NCBI GenBank assembly: GCA_965237595.1
Contig: CBDEFY010000006.1
Span: 434,001-498,000 of the forward strand
Origin: UBA9611 sp965237595
GTDB lineage: Bacteria > Chloroflexota > Dehalococcoidia > Lucifugimonadales > UBA3495
DNA length: 64,000 nt
Direction of reading: 5' to 3'
Part shown: positions 18,523 through 27,378 of the stretch, piece after piece
Layout: the number at the start of each line of letters is the position of its first letter
How positions within the stretch are numbered: the first letter of the stretch is position 1
Notes under the pieces: model-generated
The model's database searches: none
What the model was told of the DNA's origin: nothing
The model's input: only the letters and a program-made list of their open reading frames with translations
Translations under genes and position numbers: made by a program

Positions 18523-19168
18523 CTAGACTCCGACAGTGGCCACATCCATCTCACAGGCGTACCGGACAAATTCAGCGGGCCGGACGATCTGGAGGGTCCA
18601 CTTGACGAGGGCTTCCAGATGACTCGCCAGCAGTTCTTTGGTTTTCTCGCCGATCAGGTTGCCGTCGTCATCGAATTGTTGGTCGGAGAACGCCTAGACC
18701 TGCAATCCCGGCTTCACCATGACTAGCGACCCAGTCTCGCCCAGGGTCTCAAGCAACTGCATCTGAGCGCGGGCGGGCCCGGCCTCCAGCTCCGATGATG
18801 GTGACCGGTTTCCCCATCAGTGAACCTTCCGACCGTTCGCGGGAAGCCCAATCGATGGCGTTCTTCAGAGCCCCCGAAGTCCCCCAATTGTATTCAGGGG
18901 TTGCGAAGATTACCGCGTCGGAGTTTTGAATCGCCGACTTGAGGGCGACGACAGTTGCCGGGTCGCCTTCAGCCTCAACGTCCCCGTCATAGAACGGGAT
19001 GCCCTTGATGTCGAATATCTGAAAATCCACCCCATCTGGAACCATGGTTTGGGCGGCGCGCAATAGTCCAGTATTGAATGATGCCTTGCGCTGACTCCCT
19101 GATATTCCGAGGATCCGGACCGGCGTTCGATCTTGATTTACCTGTGATTCCTGAGGAATGTTGGTCAT
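18523..19168 (-). pseudogene. NADPH-dependent FMN reductase, frameshifted and stopped
   Basis: From ATG 19168 the flavodoxin-like fold is clear: the FMN phosphate loop GISGSQRKASFN, PEYNWGTSGALKNAIDW and GKPVTIIGAGGR. At about 18785 the frame shifts. In the shifted frame homology continues (ARAQMQLLETLGETGSL, then FSDQQFDDDG) to 18523, interrupted by a TAG at 18694-18696. Two independent lesions make decay more likely than error. The intact enzyme would reduce FMN or quinones. It is the distal gene of the marR operon. Confidence 0.85.
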
Positions 19169-19216
19169 TATCAGTCTCCTTCATCTGTTCCGGGTCAACA
19201 AAAGTCCGGCGGGCTC

Positions 19217-20761
19217 TCAGTCCGCAGCCGCCATCTCAACACATTCGGGATGCCAGGGCACCGAGCAGTTGGGAATCCATTGGGGGGCAGCCTGAACTTC
19301 CTCAGGAGCCTCATCCGCCGTTGCCTTTTCTTCTTCGGAGATTTCTTGTCTGAATGCAGCGGGCAAAGCCAGGGAGAGCCCCATAGCCACCAGCACCGGT
19401 ATCATCAACAAGAAGAATCCATCGCTGAACCCATCGGCCTGCCCGGAATGCAGCGGGTTCAGTGACCCTTCAGCCAGTCCACTGGAGGTTGCCATGGCCA
19501 ATAAAACAGCGGTGCCGATGCTGCCACCCAGGAAGAACAACATCGAATTCATGCTCAAGGCCGTAGCCAGCATCTCCCCGCTAACGAGCCGTGAAATGGT
19601 GGCCGCCAGCGGTGTGTTGACGAACCCAAACCCGGCTCCCATCAGTCCCGCAAATACGGCGATGGTCCAAGGCGAAGACCCCGCGTAGGCAGACAAACCG
19701 AATAACGCCAACAGCATCACCAGGGATCCGATTCGGACTGGCAATTTGGGACCGGCACGGTCGGTGAGCCGGCCCGATAGCAAGCCGCCCGCCGCGCTGA
19801 GTATTGCCCCGGGCACCATGACCAAACCGATCTCCAGTGACGACAACCCGTGGGTGATGGCCAATAGGACCGGGAGCCCAATCAAGGGCGCCAGGTTGGC
19901 GGCCATTATCGAGAAGCTCATGCCCGCCAGGGCCAAATATCTCAGGTTGCGCAGCAACTCCCGGTGAATGAATGGAGAACTGGCAAAAGCCTGACGGGCC
20001 GCCAAGATCCCCAGTCCCGCCACTGCGGATATTCCGCCAACTATCACAAAACTCGATGTCCAACCCGCCCTCGAACCCTCGGATGGGACCAGCAGGATCC
20101 CCGCGACCATCAGCCCCAGGCCGATTCCACCGACCAGATCGACATTCCCCGCCAATCGATTTTCAATCTTTGGCAGCGCCCTGAGGATAAACGGAATAGT
20201 TAGCACCGTGAACGTGGTGACGAAGAATACGGACCGCCATCCCAAAAGCTCGGATAGCAGCCCGCCCAATAGCGGCCCAGCTGCGGCACTCACACCAATG
20301 GTGGCGGCGATTATTCCCAAGACTGTGCCTCTGGACTCTGGCCCATAGGCCCGGCTGACCAAGACCATTCCCAGTCCGGGAATTGCCGCTCCTCCCGTGG
20401 CTTGGATGATTCGCGCCACCAGCAGGAACTGGTAATTAGGCGCCATCCCCGCCAGCAGCGACCCGGCGGAGAAGAGGGCGACGCCCAAGATGAACAGATG
20501 TCCCGCCCCGTAGCGGTCGGCGAGACGGCCATAAAATGGAATCGCGATACCAGTGACCAATAGGAAACCAGTCATCAACCAACCAATCTGAGCCGTGTCC
20601 GCCGAAATCCCGATGGCGATCTCCGGCAAGATCACGCTGACCGCGGAGGCTTCGAGCACCGCGAAGAACAACGCAATACAGACCACCACCAGAATGGCTT
20701 TGGCCGAGCCGGCGGCGACAGTTTGCCCAACTGATTCGGCTCCCGTTGTTCTCTCTTCCAT
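19217..20761 (-). CDS. MFS drug-efflux transporter, 14-TM EmrB/QacA type
   Basis: 514 residues with about 14 hydrophobic helices. The loop 2-3 motif GRLADRYGAGHLF and the motif C-like segment in helix 5 (GVSAAAGPLLGGLL) identify a proton-coupled drug antiporter. Cytoplasmic ends are charged, and the C-terminal tail is Glu-rich. It lies downstream of marR and the isochorismatase-like gene on the same strand, a common arrangement for substrate-inducible efflux. Substrate unknown. Confidence 0.92.
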   Translation of the reverse strand: MEERTTGAESVGQTVAAGSAKAILVVVCIALFFAVLEASAVSVILPEIAIGISADTAQIGWLMTGFLLVTGIAIPFYGRLADRYGAGHLFILGVALFSAGSLLAGMAPNYQFLLVARIIQATGGAAIPGLGMVLVSRAYGPESRGTVLGIIAATIGVSAAAGPLLGGLLSELLGWRSVFFVTTFTVLTIPFILRALPKIENRLAGNVDLVGGIGLGLMVAGILLVPSEGSRAGWTSSFVIVGGISAVAGLGILAARQAFASSPFIHRELLRNLRYLALAGMSFSIMAANLAPLIGLPVLLAITHGLSSLEIGLVMVPGAILSAAGGLLSGRLTDRAGPKLPVRIGSLVMLLALFGLSAYAGSSPWTIAVFAGLMGAGFGFVNTPLAATISRLVSGEMLATALSMNSMLFFLGGSIGTAVLLAMATSSGLAEGSLNPLHSGQADGFSDGFFLLMIPVLVAMGLSLALPAAFRQEISEEEKATADEAPEEVQAAPQWIPNCSVPWHPECVEMAAAD

Positions 20762-20836
20762 TGATCTCGTCCATCCAGGCGGCCTGGCGTCTTCCGGGTC
20801 TGGCGACGCCAGGTCATCATCCGCCGTTTGGGATAT

Positions 20837-21448
20837 TTAGGCGCTGTTGGGAAGGTGCTCCGACATGATCCCGACAAAGCTCCCGATGTAGTCGCCCTTG
20901 TAGAGCCGTCCCAGCTCGGCCATGACGGCCTCCCATGTCACGGGCGCCGCTCCGGCTTGGACCACCCGGTCCATGCCGCGCTGATGGGCGTCGACGCTGG
21001 TGCCGCCGGAAGCGTCGGAAACAGCGTAAACTTCATACCCCTCTTTCAAAAGGTCCAAAGCCGGAAAGACTAGGCAGACCTCGGTCCATAGCCCAGCGAT
21101 GATGAGTTTGCGGCGGTCTATGGCCTCCACGGCCGCCCGGAATTCCGGCTGTTCCCAGGCGTTCACCGCGGTCCTGTCGATTGCCGTAACGTCGGGCAAG
21201 ACTGCTTGTAGCTCGGGTATGGTCGGCTGCTGGTAACCGGCATCGACCCCGATGGTCGAAAGGATGACCGGCATCTCAAACATTTTGGCCGCTTTGGCCA
21301 GCGCTACGACGTTGTTGACCAGCGCCTCGGGGCGGATGGAGTTGGTGCCGTCCACCAGTGAGGGCTGGTAGTCAATCAGCAACAACGCCGCATTCTCGGC
21401 GGTGAGCAAGTGGTCAGTCTTTGGGTCGCGTATCGTTTGGGTCGTCAT
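20837..21448 (-). CDS. Isochorismatase-family hydrolase (YcaC-like)
   Basis: 203 residues. The catalytic Asp is in LLLIDYQPSL and the Cys nucleophile in GLWTEVCL (about residue 122). The fold matches cysteine hydrolases such as YcaC and nicotinamidase. The natural substrate is unknown. It is encoded between marR and the MFS transporter, and GGGAGATGAAAC precedes the ATG at 21448. Confidence 0.92.
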   Translation of the reverse strand: MTTQTIRDPKTDHLLTAENAALLLIDYQPSLVDGTNSIRPEALVNNVVALAKAAKMFEMPVILSTIGVDAGYQQPTIPELQAVLPDVTAIDRTAVNAWEQPEFRAAVEAIDRRKLIIAGLWTEVCLVFPALDLLKEGYEVYAVSDASGGTSVDAHQRGMDRVVQAGAAPVTWEAVMAELGRLYKGDYIGSFVGIMSEHLPNSA

Positions 21449-21508
21449 TTTGTTTCATCTCCCTTGGTTCTTTCCTGATGGATTTGGTTCAGGGTTTCCA
21501 GACGCCGT

Positions 21509-21994
21509 TTATCTGGTCTCGGATGCGGCCGCCGGTTTCGCGGGGGAGGCGGCATTCTTAAGCATCTTTTGAATAGTCTCGGTGAACGCGGCCTGCTCTC
21601 CCGCACTAACCCCGGCAAGGAACCTGTCGTTGTTGGCCTGGATCCGAGGCGCAATTTTCGGCACCAAGTCGCGGCCTGCTTCGGTCAATTCAATCCGGAC
21701 CGTGCGCCGGTCCGACCGAAGGCGTCTTCGCCGGACCAGTCCGCTTTTTTGCAGCTTGTCCAGTTGCCGGCTGATGGCGGCGGCGTCCACGGGGATGATT
21801 CGGGCCAACGCGGTGAGGGTGTTGGCGTTTCCGTAGAACGCCGCCTCCATAATGGCCCATTGGCAAGGCGTTACGCCCATCGGCGCCAGTTCTTCTCCAG
21901 CGCCTTTGCCGATCGCCGATGCCAGACTCCCCACCCAGTAACCGAGGTGGTCTTGGGTCGGAATCGCTATTGGGTTTTCCTGTTGGATCGTCAT
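21509..21994 (-). CDS. MarR-family transcriptional regulator
   Basis: 161 residues from ATG 21994. The winged-helix core (VTPCQWAIMEAAFYGNANTLTALA, shown here in part) and wing with the conserved DxR (RRRRLRSDRRTVRIELTEAG) are typical. It probably represses its own operon (marR, isochorismatase, MFS, FMN reductase) until a phenolic or drug ligand binds. An upstream extension to 22045 is possible, but the promoter at 22004-22030 lies inside it, favouring 21994. Confidence 0.9.
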   Translation of the reverse strand: MTIQQENPIAIPTQDHLGYWVGSLASAIGKGAGEELAPMGVTPCQWAIMEAAFYGNANTLTALARIIPVDAAAISRQLDKLQKSGLVRRRRLRSDRRTVRIELTEAGRDLVPKIAPRIQANNDRFLAGVSAGEQAAFTETIQKMLKNAASPAKPAAASETR

Positions 21995-22003
21995 GTCAAG
22001 AAG

Positions 22004-22030
22004 ATTATATGATCGAACAATATTTGTCAA
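22004..22030 (-). promoter_or_regulatory. Strong promoter for the marR operon, possibly leaderless
   Basis: TTGACA (22030-22025) and TATAAT (22009-22004) are both perfect, with a short 15-bp spacer. The -10 ends 9 nt before the marR ATG, so transcription would begin at or 1-3 nt before the start codon. CATGTC and GACATG flank the region as inverted repeats, a plausible MarR operator. Confidence 0.65.
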
Positions 22031-22121
22031 GACATGTATTATCAACTAACGTGTTCGTGGCGGTACTTTTCGCCTGCCTTAGAACGAGGATTAATGCTCA
22101 GCTGCGACGGAGCTGGCGGAG

Positions 22122-22820
22122 TTAGAACCTGGCCGGCAGCTTGTCTCCGGCGTTAAAGACCTGCCAGTCGGAGCCTTGGTAGACGGTGACCCGGCCGAAG
22201 CCGACGACCCGCCAACTCCCTGGGGTCCCCAGGCAGCCGGTGCGGGCGTCAATGCCCAAGAAGGTCAATCCGCTGGGCGCGGACTGTTGAAGTTCTTTGG
22301 AAGTTTCGGCTTGGTCGCGGCGCTCGTGGTGGGGCAGCACCGCCACACCGGGGACCACTCCCAAGGCCTCGACCCACCCGCCGGCGCTGGGACGGCGCAT
22401 CATCGAGCCCATGACCATCGCCCCCGCGCTGGAGCCCGCCAGTACCGAGCCCGCCTCCAGCGACGCCAACAGCGCCGACAAGAACGGCGACTCCCGCACC
22501 GTCTCCAGCAGGTGGTCCGGGCTGCCGCCGGTGAAATAGACCACGTCGGCCAGAGCGGCGGCAGAAAAGAACTCGGGGTCCTCGGCATGGCTGCGCTCCA
22601 GCAGCATCAACCGGCTGGAGTCTCCTCCCAGGGCATCGAAATGGACCGCCCCGTCATTGGCGGCTTTGGCCGGTCCGGTGACCGCCGCCGTCGGAACCAC
22701 CACCACACCGACGGGGCTCGTGGCGGGGTCCTTGCCCGACGCCCGCATAATCTCCCGGTCCATCTCCTCACAGCCGGGCCGGAACTCATCGCCGCCGACC
22801 AGTGCTATCTGTCCGGACAT
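22122..22820 (-). CDS. Peptidase S51 (cyanophycinase/PepE-like) family protein
   Basis: 232 residues. The nucleophile elbow GSSAGAM (about residue 130), an upstream FTGGSPDHLLE and a downstream HHERRDQ fit the S51 serine peptidase fold with a Ser-His-Glu triad. Family members cleave cyanophycin or Asp-X dipeptides. Its role here is unknown. It lies 35 nt downstream of mgtE on the same strand and may be cotranscribed. Confidence 0.85.
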   Translation of the reverse strand: MSGQIALVGGDEFRPGCEEMDREIMRASGKDPATSPVGVVVVPTAAVTGPAKAANDGAVHFDALGGDSSRLMLLERSHAEDPEFFSAAALADVVYFTGGSPDHLLETVRESPFLSALLASLEAGSVLAGSSAGAMVMGSMMRRPSAGGWVEALGVVPGVAVLPHHERRDQAETSKELQQSAPSGLTFLGIDARTGCLGTPGSWRVVGFGRVTVYQGSDWQVFNAGDKLPARF

Positions 22821-22855
22821 ATTTCCCCCTTCTTGTCGTTTGTGCCAGCCCAGGC

Positions 22856-24256
22856 TCAGACCAGGCGCTGCACAAAGATCGCCGCCAGGCCCAGGAACAA
22901 TACGAAGCCGATGACATCGGTAAAGGTGGTGACGAACACGGCCGAGGAGACCGCCGGGTCCATCCGCAGTTGCCGCAAGAGCAGCGGCACTCCGGCCCCG
23001 AACATTCCGGCCACCAGCATGTTCCCCAGCATGGCCAAACCCAATACCAGGCCCAGGGTGAAGTTGCCCTTCCAGAGGTAGGCGACTATTCCGACGACCA
23101 CTCCCAGGGCTACCCCGTGGACCAACCCCAAGGCCAATTCCCTGGCCAAAAGCCGGAGTCCCAGCCGGCGGGGCACCTCGCCCAGGGCCATGCTGCGCAC
23201 CACCAGGGTTACTGTCTGGGTGCCGCCGACGCCGCCTTGGCTGGCGACCACCGGCAGGAAGACCGCCAGGGCCACCACCCTGGATATGGTGGACTCAAAT
23301 AGACTAACCATCACCGCAGCCAAGAATGCCGTAGCCAGGTTGATGTAGAGCCAGGGCAGCCTGCTACGAAGGGAGTTGCTAAGCGGGCCCGAGATACGTT
23401 CTCCGCCCACGCTGGCGATTCGGAACATGTCTTCCGTGGCCTCTTCCTCTACCACGTCCACCAAGTCCTCGGACAGAATCACCCCGGTGAGTTGGCCTTC
23501 CCCGTCCACCACGGGAAGGAGGCTCAGGTTGTAGCGCTGCATCACCCGGGCGCACTCCTCTTGGTCCGTCTCGGCGGTAACCGATGTAAATTCCCGGTCC
23601 ATGATGTCGCCGACCAGGGCATTGGAGCGGGCCAAGGCCAAGCGGGTAACGCTCAATGACCCAACCAGGCGCTGCTGGTCGTCCACCACTAGCACCGAGT
23701 TGATATCCTCGGCGTCGCGTCCCAATAACCGGAGTTGGTCCAGGGCGTTGGGGGTTCTTGTCGACTCGGTCACCACCGGGTATTCGGGGGTCATCAGGCC
23801 GCCGGCGGTGTCGTCCTGGTACTGGAGAAGTTCCGTCACTTCTGCTGCATCGGCCATGGCTTCCAGGGTTTCTTGCTGCCTCTCCCCAGGGATCTGCCGC
23901 AGTAGGTCCGCAGCCACGTCGGGAGCGGTCAGGTCAAGTATCCGGGCAAGGTCGGCGGCCGGGAGCCCACCGACCATCTCGGCGGATTCCTCGGGCTCCA
24001 GAAATTCCAGGATCTCGGCCACTAACCAGGCGTCAAGGTCCGCCAACAGCGATTGCCGAAGTTCCCTGGGCAACCCGTCCAAGACCTCGCCTTGGTCGAC
24101 CGGGTGCAATTGGCCAAAGCGACTCAGGGCCTCCGGCCTTTGGCCGGATTCCAAGAGACGCCCGATGTCTTGGACCAATTCCTGTATCACCTCTTCCGGA
24201 GGCCGGGACTGCTCTTCGGCACGGGAGTCGGCCGGTGTTAGTTGAAATTGGTCCAT
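22856..24256 (-). CDS. mgtE: Magnesium transporter MgtE
   Basis: 466 residues. The cytoplasmic N domain of helical repeats (about 20-150) is followed by a CBS pair (about 155-275) and five TM helices (about 300-466). The pore helix signature ASQGGVGGTQTV replaces the commoner GGNAGTQ. The N and CBS domains sense cytosolic Mg2+ and gate the pore. The length and domain order are standard. Other divalent cations remain possible because of the variant pore motif. Confidence 0.94.
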   Translation of the reverse strand: MDQFQLTPADSRAEEQSRPPEEVIQELVQDIGRLLESGQRPEALSRFGQLHPVDQGEVLDGLPRELRQSLLADLDAWLVAEILEFLEPEESAEMVGGLPAADLARILDLTAPDVAADLLRQIPGERQQETLEAMADAAEVTELLQYQDDTAGGLMTPEYPVVTESTRTPNALDQLRLLGRDAEDINSVLVVDDQQRLVGSLSVTRLALARSNALVGDIMDREFTSVTAETDQEECARVMQRYNLSLLPVVDGEGQLTGVILSEDLVDVVEEEATEDMFRIASVGGERISGPLSNSLRSRLPWLYINLATAFLAAVMVSLFESTISRVVALAVFLPVVASQGGVGGTQTVTLVVRSMALGEVPRRLGLRLLARELALGLVHGVALGVVVGIVAYLWKGNFTLGLVLGLAMLGNMLVAGMFGAGVPLLLRQLRMDPAVSSAVFVTTFTDVIGFVLFLGLAAIFVQRLV

Positions 24257-24572
24257 CTTGTTATTATCGGGCGCAGGCCGTGGGCGCAGACCATCAATCT
24301 GCCGCTACTGAGATTCTACGCCGAGTACAAATCCGTCAACTGCCAGCAATATTGATCCGTCGATCCGAGCCCGGCACAAGAGGAAAAACAGCGTTCCAAC
24401 AATTGTAACAGGCAGTCTACCGCCAGCACATCCGCCTGCCGGCACCAGCGCCTTCGCGGGACCGGAGCGGCCCCTCGAGTGGTTTCGACCACCCAAGGGT
24501 AAATCTCCAACCGCGCCGCTGATCCGTGCCTGAAACGACCCCGGCTTGTGGTAAAATATACCGGTGCCACCC
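24257..24572. other. Intergenic region between mgtE and argS
   Basis: No convincing gene. TAAAAT at 24552-24557 in a short inverted repeat (GGTAAAATATACC) could be a -10 element for argS, with no clear -35. Confidence 0.4.
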
Positions 24573-24605
24573 ATGAAAGGCGGCCGTCTGAAGGCCGCCT
24601 TTCAT
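24573..24605 (+). terminator. Strong hairpin in the argS leader, possible attenuator
   Basis: A perfect 13-bp stem (24573-24585 with 24593-24605) and 7-nt loop. No proper T-run follows on either strand (TTTCATTATTC on plus), so it may be a leader structure rather than a terminator. It starts about 16 nt after the candidate -10. Confidence 0.4.
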
Positions 24606-24666
24606 TATTCAATGGAATATCGGGTTCCCCGAGCATTACAGCGAAGAGCAAAAGGATCTTTTCCCA

Positions 24667-26346
24667 ATGTCGGCTCCGTTACTGATCGAAACAATCCAAC
24701 AGCTTGTGGCCCAGGCCTTGGAAGACGCCCGGAAAGACGGCGCGTTGCAATTGGAGACCATGCCCGAGATTCAGGTGGAGCGGCCCGGGAACTCTGACCA
24801 CGGAGATTTTGCCACCAACCTGCCCTTGCGCCTGGCCCGGGCCACCCGGATCAACCCCCTGGAATTGGCCCAGACCCTGGCCGCCCACATCGCCACCGGC
24901 GACGTGATAGAGCGGGTGGAAGCTGCCCCGCCGGGGTTCGTCAATTTCTACCTGAAGGACTCTTGGCTCCAACAGCAGGTGGAAACGGTGCGCCAGGCAG
25001 GCAACGAGTTCGGGAACGTCGACACCGGCCACGGCCGCCGGATGATGGTGGAGTTCGTCAGTGTAAATCCCACCGGCCCAGTCCATGTGGGCCATACCAG
25101 GGGCGCGGTGCTGGGCAGCGCTCTGGCCAACATCCTGGAGGCGGCGGGATATGAGGTCACCCGGGAGTACTACGTGAACGACGCCGGCAACCAGATGCAG
25201 GCGTTCTACCGCTCGGTCCTGACCCGCTACAAAGAGTTCCTGGGGCGGGAAGCGGAGATGCCGGCGAACGCCTACATGGGCGAGTACATCACCGACCTGG
25301 CCAAGGAGATTGCCGATTCGGAAGGAGCCCGTTTTCTCGACCAGGATGAAGAGCAGGCCCTGAAAGAGATTGGCGGTATCGGCCGGGATAAGATGTTGGG
25401 CATGATCAAGGAAGACTTAGCCGGGATCGGAGTGGAATTCGACAACTGGTTCAGCGAGCACACTCTTTACGAAGATGGCGAGTATGACTCCGCTCTCAAT
25501 CTCCTCCGCGAGCAGGACTACCTGTCGGAGCGGGACAACGCGTTGTGGTTCAACTCCACCATGCTGGGAGAAGACAAAGACAATGTGGTGGTTCGTTCCT
25601 CCGGAGAACCGACCTACTTCGCCTCGGACATTGCCTACCACTACAACAAATTCATCGGCCGGGGCTACGATGCCGTGGTCGACATCTGGGGCGCCGACCA
25701 CCAAGGTCACGTTCCCCGGATGATGTCCGCTGTCCAAGCGCTGGGGATAGAACCCGACCGGCTTACCGTGCTCATCTCACAGATGGTGACGCTGCGCCGA
25801 GGCGCGGAGGTTGTGCGGGCCTCCAAACGCACTGGAGACATCGTGACACTGAAAGAACTGGCCGATGAGGTCGGCCCGGACGCCTGCCGTTTTTTCTTCC
25901 TGGCGCGGACTCCGGCAACCCAGATGGAATTCGACCTGGAGTTGGCCAAGAAGGAGTCTTCCGAGAACCCGGTGTACTACGTGCAGTACGCCCACGCCCG
26001 CAACGCCAGCATACTGAGCCTGGCCAGGGAGCGGAACATCGACTGGAGCAACGGCGACGTCAGTCTGCTGACCGACCCAAGCGAACTGGAACTGGTCCGG
26101 GAGTTGCTGCGGCTTCCCGAGTTGGTGGCTCAGATGGCCGCACTTCTGGAGCCCCACCATCTGCCGCACTACGCAATGAACCTGGCCAATGCTTTCCATA
26201 CCTTCTACGAGAATTGCCGGGTGGTCTCCTCTAAAGAGGAGGACAATGCCATCACTGCGGCCCGGTTGAAGTTGGTGGAGTCGGCCCAGATTGTGTTCCG
26301 CCGCACCTTGGAATTGATGGGCATGAACGCCCCGGAACGCATGTAG
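24667..26346 (+). CDS. argS: Arginyl-tRNA synthetase
   Basis: 559 residues. The N-terminal additional domain is followed by the class I HIGH motif as HVGH (in NPTGPVHVGHTRGAVLG) and the DIWGADHQGHVPRM segment. The KMSKS region is degenerate (VVRASKRTGD), as is usual for ArgRS. The C-terminal DALR anticodon domain starts near residue 440 (VYYVQYAHAR). It aminoacylates tRNA-Arg, needing the tRNA for activation. Confidence 0.97.
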   Translation: MSAPLLIETIQQLVAQALEDARKDGALQLETMPEIQVERPGNSDHGDFATNLPLRLARATRINPLELAQTLAAHIATGDVIERVEAAPPGFVNFYLKDSWLQQQVETVRQAGNEFGNVDTGHGRRMMVEFVSVNPTGPVHVGHTRGAVLGSALANILEAAGYEVTREYYVNDAGNQMQAFYRSVLTRYKEFLGREAEMPANAYMGEYITDLAKEIADSEGARFLDQDEEQALKEIGGIGRDKMLGMIKEDLAGIGVEFDNWFSEHTLYEDGEYDSALNLLREQDYLSERDNALWFNSTMLGEDKDNVVVRSSGEPTYFASDIAYHYNKFIGRGYDAVVDIWGADHQGHVPRMMSAVQALGIEPDRLTVLISQMVTLRRGAEVVRASKRTGDIVTLKELADEVGPDACRFFFLARTPATQMEFDLELAKKESSENPVYYVQYAHARNASILSLARERNIDWSNGDVSLLTDPSELELVRELLRLPELVAQMAALLEPHHLPHYAMNLANAFHTFYENCRVVSSKEEDNAITAARLKLVESAQIVFRRTLELMGMNAPERM

Positions 26347-26392
26347 GCATGTAGGCGCCGTCCCACCCGGTATTCCTCATCTGACCAAGCCG

Positions 26393-26428
26393 CCCAGGCC
26401 TTTTAATTACGTAGGGCCGGGTTTTTTC
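26393..26428 (+). terminator. Probable terminator after argS
   Basis: CCC-A-GGCC pairs with GGCC-GGG (26415-26421), leaving one bulged base, and is followed by T6. It separates argS from the methyltransferase pair. Confidence 0.6.
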
Positions 26429-26590
26429 TTTGCGGCGGCCGGTTTCCGGCGACGATACCCTGATTACTGTACTGCCCATATATAAATCTGGCTTTATTAG
26501 ATATATTGATAAATTAGGATTGTATTTATGGAGGTAGGCCGGTAAAATCCGGAGAACGCATATAGGGGAGGGGCGGGCATACAGATCGAA

Positions 26591-27325
26591 TTGGCGCTGG
26601 CAGACGAGCTGCTGGACAAAGTCCGGGAAGCCTATTCCAACGCAGCGGACCGTCCTGGGGACTCACATCCATTCCCCATTGGGTATGACTATGCCTTGGG
26701 CCTGGGATACCCGGAAGACCTCCTACAAAGTCTCCCTGGAACCTCGGTTGAACGTTTCACCGGCGTGTCCAATGTTTCCGTCTTCGCGGAGATTCCGGCC
26801 GGGTCCACAGTCTTGGACTTTGGCTGTGGATCAGGCACCGACTCATTGATCGCGGCAGCCATTACCGGGCCCGAAGGCCGGGTTTACGGAGTGGACTTCA
26901 GCCCGTCGGCGGTGTTCCACGCGCGCACCGGAGCCACCGAGACCGGAGCGGCCAATGTGAATTTCCGGCAGGCGGAAGGAAAGCAACTTCCCTACGCCGA
27001 CGGCATGTTTGACGTTACCTTGGTCAACGGAATCTTCAATCTCAACCCCAACCGTGCCGGCCTTTTCCAAGAACTGGCCCGGGTCATCCGGCCCGGAGGG
27101 GTCTTGTACGGTGGGGAGATAGTCCTCCGCGAGCCGATGGACGAAGAGGAGCGGGTCGGACTCGCCAACTGGTTTTCTTGAGTCGCTGGCGCCAAGGAAG
27201 GTGTTGCCTTCCTAGACGAATTCCGGGCTGCCGGGTTCGCCAACGCGGAAATCCTGCGGACCAGCAGAAACGCCCGCACCAATAATCCAAAAGCCCTGGC
27301 GGCCGATATAATTGCCCGTAGATGA
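26591..27325 (+). CDS. Predicted selenoprotein: ArsM/AS3MT-like SAM methyltransferase 1 (in-frame UGA at codon 197)
   Basis: Reading through UGA 27179-27181 gives 244 residues. The SAM-binding core (VLDFGCGSGTDS, about 76-87; VYGVDFSP) and the conserved LVNGIFNLNPNR and RPGGVLYGGE match ArsM. The UGA falls in NWFS-U-VAGA, aligning with LWGEC-LGGA of human AS3MT, i.e. catalytic Cys206. After the UGA, 47 further residues (FLDEFRAAGFANAEI) match family homologs and the next gene, so the UGA is not the true end. The AS3MT Cys156 position is Gly (VNG). TTG 26591 is chosen; an AUA at 26579 follows the GGGGAGGGG site better but would be unusual. Substrate unknown. Confidence 0.82.
27182..27213 (+). 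promoter_or_regulatory. Predicted bacterial SECIS element of methyltransferase 1
   Basis: A perfect 7-bp stem (27195-27201 with 27207-27213) closes a 5-nt loop UGUUG. The loop starts 20 nt after the UGA. Bacterial SECIS models call for a loop 16-37 nt after the UGA with a G in its first two positions; both hold. Confidence 0.72.
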
Positions 27326-27378
27326 CAATTACTAACGCCGAGAACCGTTGAAGACTAATCTTAATTTAGGGGAAGGAA

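Noticed and set aside
18694..18696. Selenocysteine recoding in the FMN reductase
   Set aside because: The interrupting codon is TAG, not TGA, and a separate frameshift is present.
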